Position numbers and translations under genes: made by a program
Origin: an uncultured Pelagibacterales bacterium
Lineage (GTDB): Bacteria; Pseudomonadota; Alphaproteobacteria; Pelagibacterales; Pelagibacteraceae
Direction of reading: 5' to 3'
Assembly: GCA_913020625.1 (NCBI GenBank)
Contig: CAJVZX010000023.1
Span: 1-10,634 of the forward strand
DNA length: 10,634 bases
Shown here: positions 1 to 7,577 of the stretch, piece after piece
Layout: each line of letters opens with the position of its first letter
Numbering within the stretch: position 1 is the stretch's first letter
Notes under the pieces: generated by a model
Database searches by the model: none
What the model saw: only the letters and a program-made list of their open reading frames with translations
What the model was told of the DNA's origin: nothing

Positions 1-15
1 CAACTTGAATGGTAA
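1..15 (+). CDS. Possible 3' end of an upstream gene (last four codons plus stop)
   Basis: The first five codons read Gln-Leu-Glu-Trp-stop (TAA at 13-15), in the same frame as ribF and three bases before its GTG. This is too short to identify alone. In many Alphaproteobacteria the gene before ribF encodes a HAD-type hydrolase (TIGR01459), and from memory such proteins often end in tryptophan, which fits. Both the existence and the identity of the gene are inference from spacing and synteny. Confidence 0.35.
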   Translation, partial: QLEW

Positions 16-18
16 CCG

Positions 19-957
19 GTGTTAAAAATATATAGAAATTTTAATTTACCCAAAATTTATAAAAAATCAATTTTACTAATTGGAAATTTTGACGGTCTTC
101 ATTTAGGTCATCAAAAACTTTTTAAATTAGCTAAAAAATATTCAAAAAAGCATAAAGTCAAATTTGGTGTTCTTACATTTGATCCTCTGCCTGTAATGTT
201 TTTTAATAAAAAATTAACTAATTATAGAATTACAAGTAATTTGCAAAAAAATTTATTATTCGAAAAAGCTGGAGTTGATTTTGTAATAGTAAGTAGATTT
301 AATAAAAGTTTTTCCAAAATTTCAGCAGATAATTTTATAAAAAAAATAATTGTAAAAAAAATTAATCCTAACTTTATATTTGTTAGTAACAATTTTAAAT
401 ATGGTTTTAGACGTGCGGGCAATGTTGCTAAACTTATTTCAAAAGAAAATATTTATAATTATAAAATTATTAAACCATCTCCTTTAAAAAAAGGGAAAAA
501 AATTATTTCATCAACTTTAATTCGAAAATTATTACAAAGAGGACAATTAAAAAATGCCAATAAACTTCTAGGGAGAAACTGGTCAATTATTGGAGTTGTA
601 CAAAAAGGTAGAAGAATTGGAAAAAAATTGGGAGTTCCAACATGCAATATTGATATAAAAAATTATGTAATAGCGAAACCTGGCGTTTATTCAGTTAGAG
701 TAAAAGTTAATAATAGTAATAAAATTTTCAAAGGAATAGCTAATTTAGGATATAGACCAACTTTTGGAGAAAAAAAAATACTATTGGAGGTTAATTTATT
801 TAATTTTAGTGGCAATCTTTATAACAAATCTTTAAATGTTAGCTTTTATAATTTTATAAGAAGCGAAAAAAAATTTAATGATCATCAAGATTTAATTAAG
901 CAGATAGAGAAAGATTTGAAACAAGCAAAATTTGATTTAAAAAAAAATAATGAGTAA
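19..957 (+). CDS. ribF: Bifunctional riboflavin kinase / FAD synthetase (RibF)
   Basis: Cytoplasmic enzyme that phosphorylates riboflavin to FMN and then adenylates FMN to FAD. The 312-residue protein has the normal two-domain layout and length. The N-terminal FMN adenylyltransferase domain carries GNFDGLHLGH at residues 22-31 (nucleotidyltransferase HxGH-type motif), TFDPLP near 53-58 and SSTLIR at 164-169. The C-terminal flavokinase domain (about 185-300) carries the GVPT motif at 205-208 and NLGYRPTFG at 242-250. The start is a GTG; a TAA lies in frame six bases upstream, so nothing earlier is possible, and the first residues align well with the family N-terminus. No clear Shine-Dalgarno sequence is visible. 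The 3' end overlaps ileS by 8 nt, which suggests translational coupling. The ribF-ileS-lspA order is common in proteobacteria. Nothing is missing or broken. Confidence 0.96.
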   Translation: MLKIYRNFNLPKIYKKSILLIGNFDGLHLGHQKLFKLAKKYSKKHKVKFGVLTFDPLPVMFFNKKLTNYRITSNLQKNLLFEKAGVDFVIVSRFNKSFSKISADNFIKKIIVKKINPNFIFVSNNFKYGFRRAGNVAKLISKENIYNYKIIKPSPLKKGKKIISSTLIRKLLQRGQLKNANKLLGRNWSIIGVVQKGRRIGKKLGVPTCNIDIKNYVIAKPGVYSVRVKVNNSNKIFKGIANLGYRPTFGEKKILLEVNLFNFSGNLYNKSLNVSFYNFIRSEKKFNDHQDLIKQIEKDLKQAKFDLKKNNE

Positions 958-3718
958 AGAAAATTTAAACTTACCAAAAACATCTTTTTCAATGAAAGCA
1001 AATTTGCCTCACAAAGAGCCTAGCATAGTAGAATTTTGGGATAAAATTAATTTGTATAAACAATTGAGAGAGCAAAGCAAGGGAAAAGAAAAATTTATTC
1101 TTCACGATGGCCCTCCATATGCAAATGGATATATTCATATGGGCACTGCTCTAAATAAAATTCTTAAAGACGTAGTTACTAGGTTCCATCAAATGAGCGG
1201 CAAGGATTCAAATTATGTCCCGGGCTGGGATTGCCACGGGTTACCAATTGAATGGAAAATTGAAGAGCAGTATAAAAAAGATAAAAAAAATAAGGATGAA
1301 GTACCAATATCAGAATTCAGAAAAGAATGCAGGGAATTTGCAAATAAGTGGATTGATGTGCAAAAAAAGGAATTTAAAAGACTGGGTGTTGTAGGAGATT
1401 GGGAGAATTATTATTCAACAATGAGCTTTGATGCGGAAGCGAGTATTGTAAGAGAACTTGGAAAATTTTTATTAGAAGGAAGTTTGTATAAAGGTTTTAA
1501 ACCGGTCTTATGGTCAACAGTTGAAAAAACAGCTTTAGCTGATGCTGAAGTAGAGTATAAGGATCATACTTCAAATACTATTTATGTGGGTTTTAAAGTA
1601 GAAAGTTCCAAAATTAAGATTCTTAATGATAGTCAAATAGTTATATGGACAACTACACCTTGGACAATTCCGGCAAATAGAGCTTTAGCGTATAATAAAA
1701 ATTTAGATTATACAGTTATAAAAATTAACGATTCTTCATCGAATTTTAATAATCAAAAAATTGTAGTAGCTTCAAAACTTTTAGACACGATTATAAAAGG
1801 ATGTGAATTAAAAAAATATAAAAAAATTGATAGTTTTAAAGGTGAAGATTTTAAAGAAACAATTTGTTCACATCCTTTTAAAGATTTGGGATATGAATAT
1901 CAAGTACCTATGTTGGATGCACAATTTGTAACTCTTGAACAAGGAACGGGTATTGTTCATTGTGCACCAAGTCATGGACCAGATGATTTTAATTTGTGTT
2001 TAAAACATGGGATTAAATCTGTAGACACAATAGATGATAATGGAAGGTATACAAAGTATATTCCAAAATTTGAAGGTATTCATGTTTTTAAAGCTGATGA
2101 AATTATAATTGAAAAACTTAAAGAGTGTAAAAAATTATTATCAAATGGAAAACTTACGCATAGTTATCCTCATTCGTGGAGATCAAAAGCACCATTAGTT
2201 CATAGAGCGACTCCTCAATGGTTTATTTCGATGGAAAGTCATAAGTTAAGAAATATAGCTTTGAAAGCAATTGATGAAACAAAGTTTTATCCAAGAAGAG
2301 GAAAAATAAGAATCAGATCAATGATTGAGACTCGTCCAGATTGGTGCGTTTCTAGACAACGGGTTTGGGGTGTGCCATTGCCAATATTTATTTCAAAAAA
2401 GACCGGAGAACCTCTTAAAGATCTTGAAGTTATTGAAAATATTGCAAAAATTTATGAAAAAGAAGGCTCTGATTGTTGGTTTTCAGATAATCCTCAAAGA
2501 TTTCTTGGAAAAAAATATAATAAAGATGACTTTATTAAATCAAACGACATTGTTGAAGTATGGTTTGATAGCGGTAGCACACATACATTTGTTCTCGAAA
2601 AGAGAAAAGATTTGAAATGGCCAGCATCAATGTATTTAGAGGGATCAGATCAACACAGAGGTTGGTTTCATTCATCTTTGTTAGAATCATGTGGCACTAG
2701 AAAAAGAGCTCCTTATGAAAGTGTGCTTTCACACGGTTTTGTTGTTGATGGAAAAGGATTAAAAATGTCAAAGTCAACAGGCAATGTAATTTCACCTAAT
2801 GATATATTACAGAAATATGGTGCTGATATTTTAAGAGTTTGGGCCAGTGCATCTGATTACGCTGAAGACTTAAGAATAGATTTTAATATTTTAGATCAAC
2901 ACGCGGAGTCATATAGAAAAATAAGAAATACATTTCGTTTTTTATTAGGAAATTTACAAGATAAAAAAACTGATTTAGATTTTACAAATTTGGATATTTC
3001 TAATTGGCCAGAACTTGAAATCTATATGCTTCATCAAATTTATGAACTAGATAAAAAAATTAAAAATTATTTTAAAGAATATAGTTTTCACAAACTTTAT
3101 AAAGAATTATTACAGTTTTGTTCTCAAGATCTATCAGCATTTTATTTTGATATAAGAAAGGATGCTTTGTATTGTGAACCGGTAAATTCAAAAATAAGAA
3201 AAGCATCTATTAAATTTCTAAATATCACTTTAGATATATTGCTTAGATGGTTTGCTCCAATAATATCTTTTACAACAGAAGAGATTTATAAAATAATTTA
3301 TAATAATGAAAAAAGTATTCATTTAGAAAATTTTTCTACTATTCCAGAGAAATGGTTAAATAAAAATTTAGGAAATAAATGGAATCAATTAAAATTAGTA
3401 AGACAGGTTTGTAATGTAGCAATTGAAGTGAAAAGAACCAATAAGGAACTGGGATCTAGTTTAGAAGCAGATTTAGAAATTTTTTTAGACAAAAAATATC
3501 TTGACTTGGTAAAAAATATAGACCTGTCAGAATTTTGTATTACCTCAAAAGCTAAGGCACAAATTTTAAATGGGCAAAAAGATTTAGAATTATTTAAATT
3601 AGAAAATATACAGGGAATAGGAGTTTTGGTTAAAAAGGCGGTAGGAAATAAATGTCCAAGGTGTTGGAAGATTTTTGAAGAATCTTGTAATAGATGTAAA
3701 AATGCAAAGATTACCTAA
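950..3718 (+). CDS. ileS: Isoleucyl-tRNA synthetase (IleRS), class I, bacterial zinc type
   Basis: Charges tRNA-Ile with isoleucine and edits misactivated valine. The 922-residue protein is of normal length. The class I signature HMGT (HIGH equivalent) is at 63-66 after PPYANG, and KMSKS is at 605-609. The CP1 editing domain has TTTPWTIPAN at 234-243 and GTGIVHCAPSHGPDDF at 332-347. WCVSRQRVWGVPLP (465-478) and the isoleucyl-adenylate site around YLEGSDQHRGWFH (562-574) are conserved. The anticodon-binding domain follows, and the C-terminus ends in a zinc site, Cys902-x2-Cys905 and Cys913-x2-Cys916. A C-terminal zinc site is characteristic of the common bacterial IleRS (IleS1) rather than the eukaryote-like IleS2 form. 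The ATG at 950 lies inside the end of ribF, and the last codons overlap lspA. All key motifs are intact. Confidence 0.98.
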   Translation: MSKENLNLPKTSFSMKANLPHKEPSIVEFWDKINLYKQLREQSKGKEKFILHDGPPYANGYIHMGTALNKILKDVVTRFHQMSGKDSNYVPGWDCHGLPIEWKIEEQYKKDKKNKDEVPISEFRKECREFANKWIDVQKKEFKRLGVVGDWENYYSTMSFDAEASIVRELGKFLLEGSLYKGFKPVLWSTVEKTALADAEVEYKDHTSNTIYVGFKVESSKIKILNDSQIVIWTTTPWTIPANRALAYNKNLDYTVIKINDSSSNFNNQKIVVASKLLDTIIKGCELKKYKKIDSFKGEDFKETICSHPFKDLGYEYQVPMLDAQFVTLEQGTGIVHCAPSHGPDDFNLCLKHGIKSVDTIDDNGRYTKYIPKFEGIHVFKADEIIIEKLKECKKLLSNGKLTHSYPHSWRSKAPLVHRATPQWFISMESHKLRNIALKAIDETKFYPRRGKIRIRSMIETRPDWCVSRQRVWGVPLPIFISKKTGEPLKDLEVIENIAKIYEKEGSDCWFSDNPQRFLGKKYNKDDFIKSNDIVEVWFDSGSTHTFVLEKRKDLKWPASMYLEGSDQHRGWFHSSLLESCGTRKRAPYESVLSHGFVVDGKGLKMSKSTGNVISPNDILQKYGADILRVWASASDYAEDLRIDFNILDQHAESYRKIRNTFRFLLGNLQDKKTDLDFTNLDISNWPELEIYMLHQIYELDKKIKNYFKEYSFHKLYKELLQFCSQDLSAFYFDIRKDALYCEPVNSKIRKASIKFLNITLDILLRWFAPIISFTTEEIYKIIYNNEKSIHLENFSTIPEKWLNKNLGNKWNQLKLVRQVCNVAIEVKRTNKELGSSLEADLEIFLDKKYLDLVKNIDLSEFCITSKAKAQILNGQKDLELFKLENIQGIGVLVKKAVGNKCPRCWKIFEESCNRCKNAKIT

Positions 3719-4199
3719 TTTTAATTATAGAAGTTTTTTTTGGAAGTTTGCAACTATAGTTTTAATTTTTGCTATTGATAGAGCTAGCAAAATTTATTTG
3801 TTAAACTTGCATGAAAATGGAACCGAAATAGATTTTTATATATTTCCATTTTTAAATTTATTTTTAATTTGGAATACTGGAATAGGATTTGGATTATTTT
3901 CATTTGAAGCTGATATTTATTATCAATTAACTACAACATTCATTGGTATAATTAATTTACTAATTATTTATTTAATTTTTAATTTAAAAGATATTCGGAA
4001 ATATTTTTTATTAATGATTTTAGGTGGGTCACTTGGTAATTTTTTTGATAGGCTCTATTATCTTGCAGTTCCGGATTTTATTGATTTTCACATAGGTGAG
4101 TTTCATTGGTTTATTTTTAATATTGCCGATGTATTTATATCAATAGGAGTTTTATGCCTTATTTTTGTTGAAATATTTATGAAAAATATAAATAAGTAA
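3702..4199 (+). CDS. lspA: Lipoprotein signal peptidase (signal peptidase II, LspA)
   Basis: Inner-membrane aspartyl protease that cleaves the signal peptide of diacylglyceryl-modified prolipoproteins. I place the start at the ATG at 3702 (165 residues, overlapping ileS by 17 nt). An upstream in-frame TTG at 3675 would add nine poorly matching residues and run across the IleRS zinc site. About four hydrophobic segments are visible (roughly 12-30, 47-66, 79-95, 137-158). Family motifs are present: DRASK at 26-30, WNTGIGFGLF at 57-66, GGSLGNFFDRL at 108-118, VPDFIDF at 123-129 and FNIADVFISIG at 139-149. By comparison with studied LspA enzymes the catalytic aspartates should be Asp125 and Asp143. 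The next gene, 4 nt downstream, encodes a lipoprotein that is a plausible substrate. Confidence 0.96.
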   Translation: MQRLPNFNYRSFFWKFATIVLIFAIDRASKIYLLNLHENGTEIDFYIFPFLNLFLIWNTGIGFGLFSFEADIYYQLTTTFIGIINLLIIYLIFNLKDIRKYFLLMILGGSLGNFFDRLYYLAVPDFIDFHIGEFHWFIFNIADVFISIGVLCLIFVEIFMKNINK

Positions 4200-4203
4200 A
4201 ACT

Positions 4204-4527
4204 ATGAAAATATTTTTCAAACAATCTATTGTTATAATTTTCTTTCTTTTATCAGCTTGTGGTGGAACATTAGATAGTGTTAAAAGAGGACTTTCAGGAC
4301 AAAAAAAAGTTTCAACTGATGAATTTTTAGTTGAAAAAAAAGATCCTTTAGTACTGCCACCTGGATATCATGACCTACCCGAACCTGGCCAAACCGAAAT
4401 GGATGAAGACCCTGATGAAAAAAATATTAGTTCTATTTTGAAAGTTGAAAATAATAATCAAAATACAAGCAGTTCAGAAACTATGGGTTTAGAGGAGTCC
4501 ATTCTAAAAAAAATAAATGATAATTGA
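4204..4527 (+). CDS. Small outer-membrane-type lipoprotein, DUF3035/BamF-like
   Basis: The 107-residue protein has a short N-terminal basic and hydrophobic segment followed by a lipobox LSAC, with Cys19 as the expected lipidated residue and Gly at +2. A non-Asp +2 residue fits export to the outer membrane under the usual Lol rule. After the cysteine comes DEFLVEKKDPLVLPPGY (39-55), which resembles the conserved core of DUF3035, a family described in Alphaproteobacteria as BamF, an accessory lipoprotein of the BAM outer-membrane protein assembly machine. The middle (about 62-92) is acidic and Asn/Ser-rich, probably disordered, and the last 15 residues (LEESILKKI) look like a short amphipathic helix. 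The family call rests on memory of the motif, and a BAM role here is inference. It sits 4 nt after lspA, and its TGA overlaps the pgi ATG by one base. Confidence 0.8.
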   Translation: MKIFFKQSIVIIFFLLSACGGTLDSVKRGLSGQKKVSTDEFLVEKKDPLVLPPGYHDLPEPGQTEMDEDPDEKNISSILKVENNNQNTSSSETMGLEESILKKINDN

Positions 4528-5729
4528 TGTTAAGTAAAAAAATTTTTTTTAAAAACAATCTTACTAAATTTACCAAAACAAGTTTATTTAATTTTACAAA
4601 AAATTCTCTTAAAAAAATAAAAGAAGAATATCTTAAAGGCAAAATTCCAATGCTATCAAGTTTTAATAAAAATTATGAACTTGGATATTCTAAAAAATTT
4701 TTAAAAAAAATAAATAATTCTTATTTTTTTAATATAGTTGGAATAGGGGGTTCTGTACTTGGTGCAAAAGCTATTTATTCATTTTTAAGAAATAAAATAA
4801 AAAAAAAATTTAATTTTATTGATAATCTTAGTGAAATTAATCTTCTTAATAAGAATGAAAAAAAATTTAAAGAAGCAAATATTTTTATATCTAAATCAGG
4901 CAATACACTTGAAACAATTGTTAATTTAAATTTTTTTTTAAAAAAAAACAAAAAAAACAATATTAATTTATTTATAGTAGAAAAAAAATATAATGGCTTG
5001 AGAGAATTAGCTGATAAACTTAAATGTCAAGTTATTGAACATAAAAATTTTATTGGTGGAAGATATTCGGTAATGTCAGAAACTGGCATGCTTCCAGCTC
5101 AATTGATGGGGTTAAATCCAAATAAATTTAAAAATTTAAATTATTTAATTAAAAACAAAAATTTTGTCAATGATTTGATTTCAAATGTTTCTTCTATTAG
5201 TAAATTAATTAATAAAAAAAATTATAATTCAGTAATTTTAAATTATGACCCAGATATTAATGACTTCTGCTTTTGGTACCAGCAACTTATGGCGGAGAGT
5301 CTTGGAAAAAAAAATAAGGGTATCTTTCCTATTATATCTACAATGCCTAAAGATAATCATAGTTTATTTCAATTATATTTAGATGGTCCTAAAAATAATT
5401 TTTTTACAATTTTTTTTTCGAAACATATAACAAAGATTAATTTGAGTAATTCTTTTTTACCTAAAAAATTCCAATATTTAAAAAATAAAAATCTTGAAAA
5501 TATTTTATCATCCCAAAAAAAGGCAACAGAAAATATTTTTAACAAAAAAAAAATTCCATATAGATCATTTTATATTTTAAAAAAAGATGAAGAACAATTA
5601 GGTGTTTTATTTACCTTTTTTGTTTTGGAGACAATTTTATTATCTAAATTTTTAAAAATAAACCCATTTGACCAGCCAGCAGTTGAAAATATAAAAAAAA
5701 CAACAAAAAATATTTTATTAAAGATTTAA
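4527..5729 (+). CDS. pgi: Glucose-6-phosphate isomerase, short form (Pgi)
   Basis: Interconverts glucose 6-phosphate and fructose 6-phosphate in the cytoplasm. At 400 residues it is clearly shorter than the roughly 550-residue E. coli/animal form and near the lower end of compact bacterial forms, but the two SIS-type sugar-phosphate domains are recognisable. Motifs: VGIGGSVLGAKA (71-82), SKSGNTLET (122-130, phosphate binding), IGGRYSV (176-182, Arg179), AESLGK (256-261, Glu258), KDNHS (275-279, His278) and NPFDQPAVENIK (379-390, Lys390). These match the catalytic Arg, Glu, His and Lys of the family. I chose the ATG at 4527, which overlaps the preceding stop as TGATG; a TTG one codon earlier is open but unnecessary. 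The gene is extremely A/T-rich, with poly-Lys/Asn stretches and a T9A9 run at 4931-4948. Its stop codon is shared with rsmD on the other strand. Confidence 0.94.
   Translation: MLSKKIFFKNNLTKFTKTSLFNFTKNSLKKIKEEYLKGKIPMLSSFNKNYELGYSKKFLKKINNSYFFNIVGIGGSVLGAKAIYSFLRNKIKKKFNFIDNLSEINLLNKNEKKFKEANIFISKSGNTLETIVNLNFFLKKNKKNNINLFIVEKKYNGLRELADKLKCQVIEHKNFIGGRYSVMSETGMLPAQLMGLNPNKFKNLNYLIKNKNFVNDLISNVSSISKLINKKNYNSVILNYDPDINDFCFWYQQLMAESLGKKNKGIFPIISTMPKDNHSLFQLYLDGPKNNFFTIFFSKHITKINLSNSFLPKKFQYLKNKNLENILSSQKKATENIFNKKKIPYRSFYILKKDEEQLGVLFTFFVLETILLSKFLKINPFDQPAVENIKKTTKNILLKI
4931..4948. repeat. T9A9 perfect palindrome inside pgi
   Basis: Nine T are followed by nine A within the pgi reading frame (codons for Phe-Phe-Leu-Lys-Lys, about residues 136-140), directly followed by another A-run. 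It is self-complementary over 18 bp. It may be only an outcome of extreme base composition, but such runs bend DNA and are prone to polymerase slippage and sequencing error. The pgi frame is intact through it in this sequence. Confidence 0.9.
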
Positions 5730-6280
5730 TTTCCAAAAATAATTTTAGATAAACCATATTTTTTTTCATCTAAAATTTTAAAACTTTCAGGAAATATATC
5801 TTTTGACTTTTTGTGTCTATGAACAATAAATAATGCATTTTTATCTAATTTTTCTGTTTTTTTTAGTGGATCTATAATTTCTGCAATATTATTTTCTTTA
5901 AAGGGTGGATCTAAAAATACAAGGTTAAATGGCTCTTTGAAAGAAGTGTTAACAAATTTATAAACAGACTTATTTATAATTAATACTTTTTTTTCTAATT
6001 TTAATTTTTTTATGTTTTTATTTAATATATTAATTGCACTTACATTTTTTTCAACAAAAGTGACATGTTTTGCCTTTCTGGATAAACATTCTAATCCAAA
6101 TGAACCTGTTCCAGAAAATAAATCTAAAATATATTTTTCTTCTAATTTAATAGAAAATTTATTTGAGTGATTTAATAGATTAAATATCGCTTCTTTAACA
6201 ATATTTTTTAATGGTCTTGTGACTTTATTTTGAGGTAGAAAAAGTTTTGATCCTTTAAATTTTCCAGAAATTATTTTCAT
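5726..6280 (-). CDS. rsmD: 16S rRNA (guanine966-N2)-methyltransferase RsmD
   Basis: SAM-dependent methyltransferase that modifies G966 of 16S rRNA during small-subunit assembly. At 184 residues it has the normal family size. Visible elements are an N-terminal MKIISGKFKG segment, TRPLKNIVKEAIFN at 21-34 (the RsmD-type RPT...VREAxFN region), the SAM-binding loop LDLFSGTGSFGLE at 52-64, the acidic end of the second strand FVEKN at 75-79, and the N-methyltransferase catalytic motif LDPPF at 123-127. The start ATG overlaps the purD stop by 4 nt (ATGA), so it is probably translated from the purD transcript. No Shine-Dalgarno sequence is evident. The gene ends tail to tail against pgi with a 4-bp overlap that leaves no room for a terminator between them. 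Confidence 0.95.
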   Translation of the reverse strand: MKIISGKFKGSKLFLPQNKVTRPLKNIVKEAIFNLLNHSNKFSIKLEEKYILDLFSGTGSFGLECLSRKAKHVTFVEKNVSAINILNKNIKKLKLEKKVLIINKSVYKFVNTSFKEPFNLVFLDPPFKENNIAEIIDPLKKTEKLDKNALFIVHRHKKSKDIFPESFKILDEKKYGLSKIIFGN

Positions 6281-7548
6281 TTATTGTTTATAATACTTTT
6301 CCATCCAATATCTTTTCTAAAAAAACCATTATTCCAATTTAATTTTTTAATTAAACTACTTCCTTTTTTTCTAGCTTCAAGAAGACTATTTGAAAGTGTT
6401 ACAAAATTTAATACTCTTCCACCGTTGGAGTAAATTTTTCCATTTTTTTCATATGTGCCTGCATGAAAAACTAAACTTTTTTTATCTAAAATTAAATTAT
6501 CTATTTTATCAATTTCTATATTTTTTTTATAAGTATTTGGATACCCCTTGGAACATAAAACAATGCACATACTTTTTTCTTTTTTCCATGAAATTTCTAA
6601 GTCTGTAATTTTACCAGCAATTGTTGCTTCAATTATATTTACTAAATCAGTTTCTAATAGAGTCATTATTGTTTGGCATTCGGGATCTCCCATTCTTACA
6701 TTATACTCAATTAAATATGGTTCATTGTTTGTTATCATTAAGCCGGCATATAAGAATCCGCTGTATGGATGATTCATTTTTTTTAATCCATTAAGAGTTG
6801 GTTCAATAATTTTTTTTCTAATTTTTTTTTCTAGTATATTATTGATTATTGAAGAAGGGCTATAGGCACCCATTCCGCCAGTATTAGGACCAGTATCTCC
6901 TTCCCCAACTCTTTTATGATCTTGAGCTGATCCAAAAAATTTATATCCATTTTTATCTGCAATAATAAAATAACTCATTTCTTCACCGCTTAAAAATTCT
7001 TCAAGCAATACTGTAGATGAGGATATAAATTTTCCCGATAAAATTTCTTTAATAGCGTTTAAAGCATGAGTTTTAGTTTCACAAATATAGACCCCTTTTC
7101 CTGATGCAAGTCCATCGGCTTTCACAACAATTGGCATTTTATTTCTATCAATAAAACTTTCTGCATCTGTAATATTATTAAAAACTCCAAATTTTGCTGT
7201 AGGAATGTTATTTTGATTACAAAGAAGCTTCGTAAAATATTTAGATCCTTCTAATTGTGCTGCAAATTTATCAGGTCCAAATATTAATATTTTTTTTTGA
7301 TTAAAAAAATCTACGATACCATCTACCAAAGGCTGTTCTGGTCCAACAATTATAATATTAATATTATGTTTAAGGATTTCTTTATAGAGAATCTGAAAAT
7401 TAGAAATATCAACATCGAGATTTTTTACTATTCTGCCTGTTCCTGCGTTTCCAGGTATACAAAAAATATTTTGTATTTTTTTAGATTTTGTTAATTTATA
7501 ACATAAGGCATGTTCTCGTCCACCACTTCCCAAAACAGCAATATTCAT
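6277..7548 (-). CDS. purD: Phosphoribosylamine-glycine ligase (GAR synthetase, PurD)
   Basis: Second step of de novo purine synthesis: ATP, glycine and phosphoribosylamine give glycinamide ribonucleotide. The 423-residue protein is full length and follows the PurD plan: N-terminal domain starting VLGSGGREHAL (5-15), GPEQPLVDGI (69-78), FGPDKFAAQLEGSK (90-103), then the ATP-grasp domain with VVKADGLASGKGV (141-153), EEFLSGEEMS (183-192), DHKRVGEGDTGPNTGGMGAY (210-229), and the PurD signature RMGDPECQ at 285-292. A C-terminal domain follows, with the conserved HAGT at about residue 360. The start is an ATG at 7548 with no Shine-Dalgarno sequence in its AT-only leader. It heads a two-gene unit with rsmD and is divergent from the DUF2093 gene 29 bp away, so its promoter must lie in that gap or inside the neighbour. 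No purine-operator sequence was recognised. Confidence 0.98.
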   Translation of the reverse strand: MNIAVLGSGGREHALCYKLTKSKKIQNIFCIPGNAGTGRIVKNLDVDISNFQILYKEILKHNINIIIVGPEQPLVDGIVDFFNQKKILIFGPDKFAAQLEGSKYFTKLLCNQNNIPTAKFGVFNNITDAESFIDRNKMPIVVKADGLASGKGVYICETKTHALNAIKEILSGKFISSSTVLLEEFLSGEEMSYFIIADKNGYKFFGSAQDHKRVGEGDTGPNTGGMGAYSPSSIINNILEKKIRKKIIEPTLNGLKKMNHPYSGFLYAGLMITNNEPYLIEYNVRMGDPECQTIMTLLETDLVNIIEATIAGKITDLEISWKKEKSMCIVLCSKGYPNTYKKNIEIDKIDNLILDKKSLVFHAGTYEKNGKIYSNGGRVLNFVTLSNSLLEARKKGSSLIKKLNWNNGFFRKDIGWKSIINNK

Positions 7549-7577
7549 ATAATAATATTTAATTTAAATTTAAAATT
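7549..7577. promoter_or_regulatory. Divergent intergenic region between purD and the DUF2093 gene, probable promoter area
   Basis: This 29-bp stretch is composed only of A and T and is the largest gap between genes in the window. It separates two divergent start codons, so at least part of both promoters should lie here or extend into the flanking coding sequence. On the + strand TAATAT at 7553-7558 is a loose -10-like hexamer, and on the - strand TATTAT lies next to the purD ATG. A 10-bp palindrome AATTTAAATT lies at 7561-7570. In DNA this AT-rich such matches are expected by chance, so the promoter role rests on gene layout, not on a convincing motif. No ribosome binding site is visible for either gene. 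Confidence 0.4.

Noticed and set aside
1..18. FMN riboswitch or promoter before ribF
   Set aside because: Only 18 bases precede the start and these appear to include the end of another gene; there is no room for an RFN element within the window.
222..647. Two short antisense open frames inside ribF
   Set aside because: They lie opposite a strongly conserved gene, resemble no family and have the hydrophobic Phe/Leu-rich look of antisense Lys/Asn-rich coding.
2325..2615. 96-codon open frame within ileS in another frame
   Set aside because: It covers the most conserved part of IleRS and its translation is a frame-shifted shadow with no recognisable motif.
3675..3701. Upstream TTG start for lspA giving nine more residues
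   Set aside because: It would use a rare start and extend the overlap to 44 nt across the IleRS zinc-site codons. The ATG at 3702 fits the family N-terminus better.
4524..4526. TTG start one codon before the pgi ATG
   Set aside because: The ATG at 4527 overlaps the preceding stop in the usual TGATG fashion; the TTG adds nothing.
6390..6772. Two overlapping + strand open frames opposite purD
   Set aside because: They are antisense to conserved PurD sequence, including the RMGDPECQ region, and resemble no known protein.
7561..7570. AATTTAAATT palindrome as an operator
   Set aside because: A 10-bp all-AT palindrome is expected often in DNA of this composition, so no regulator can be inferred.
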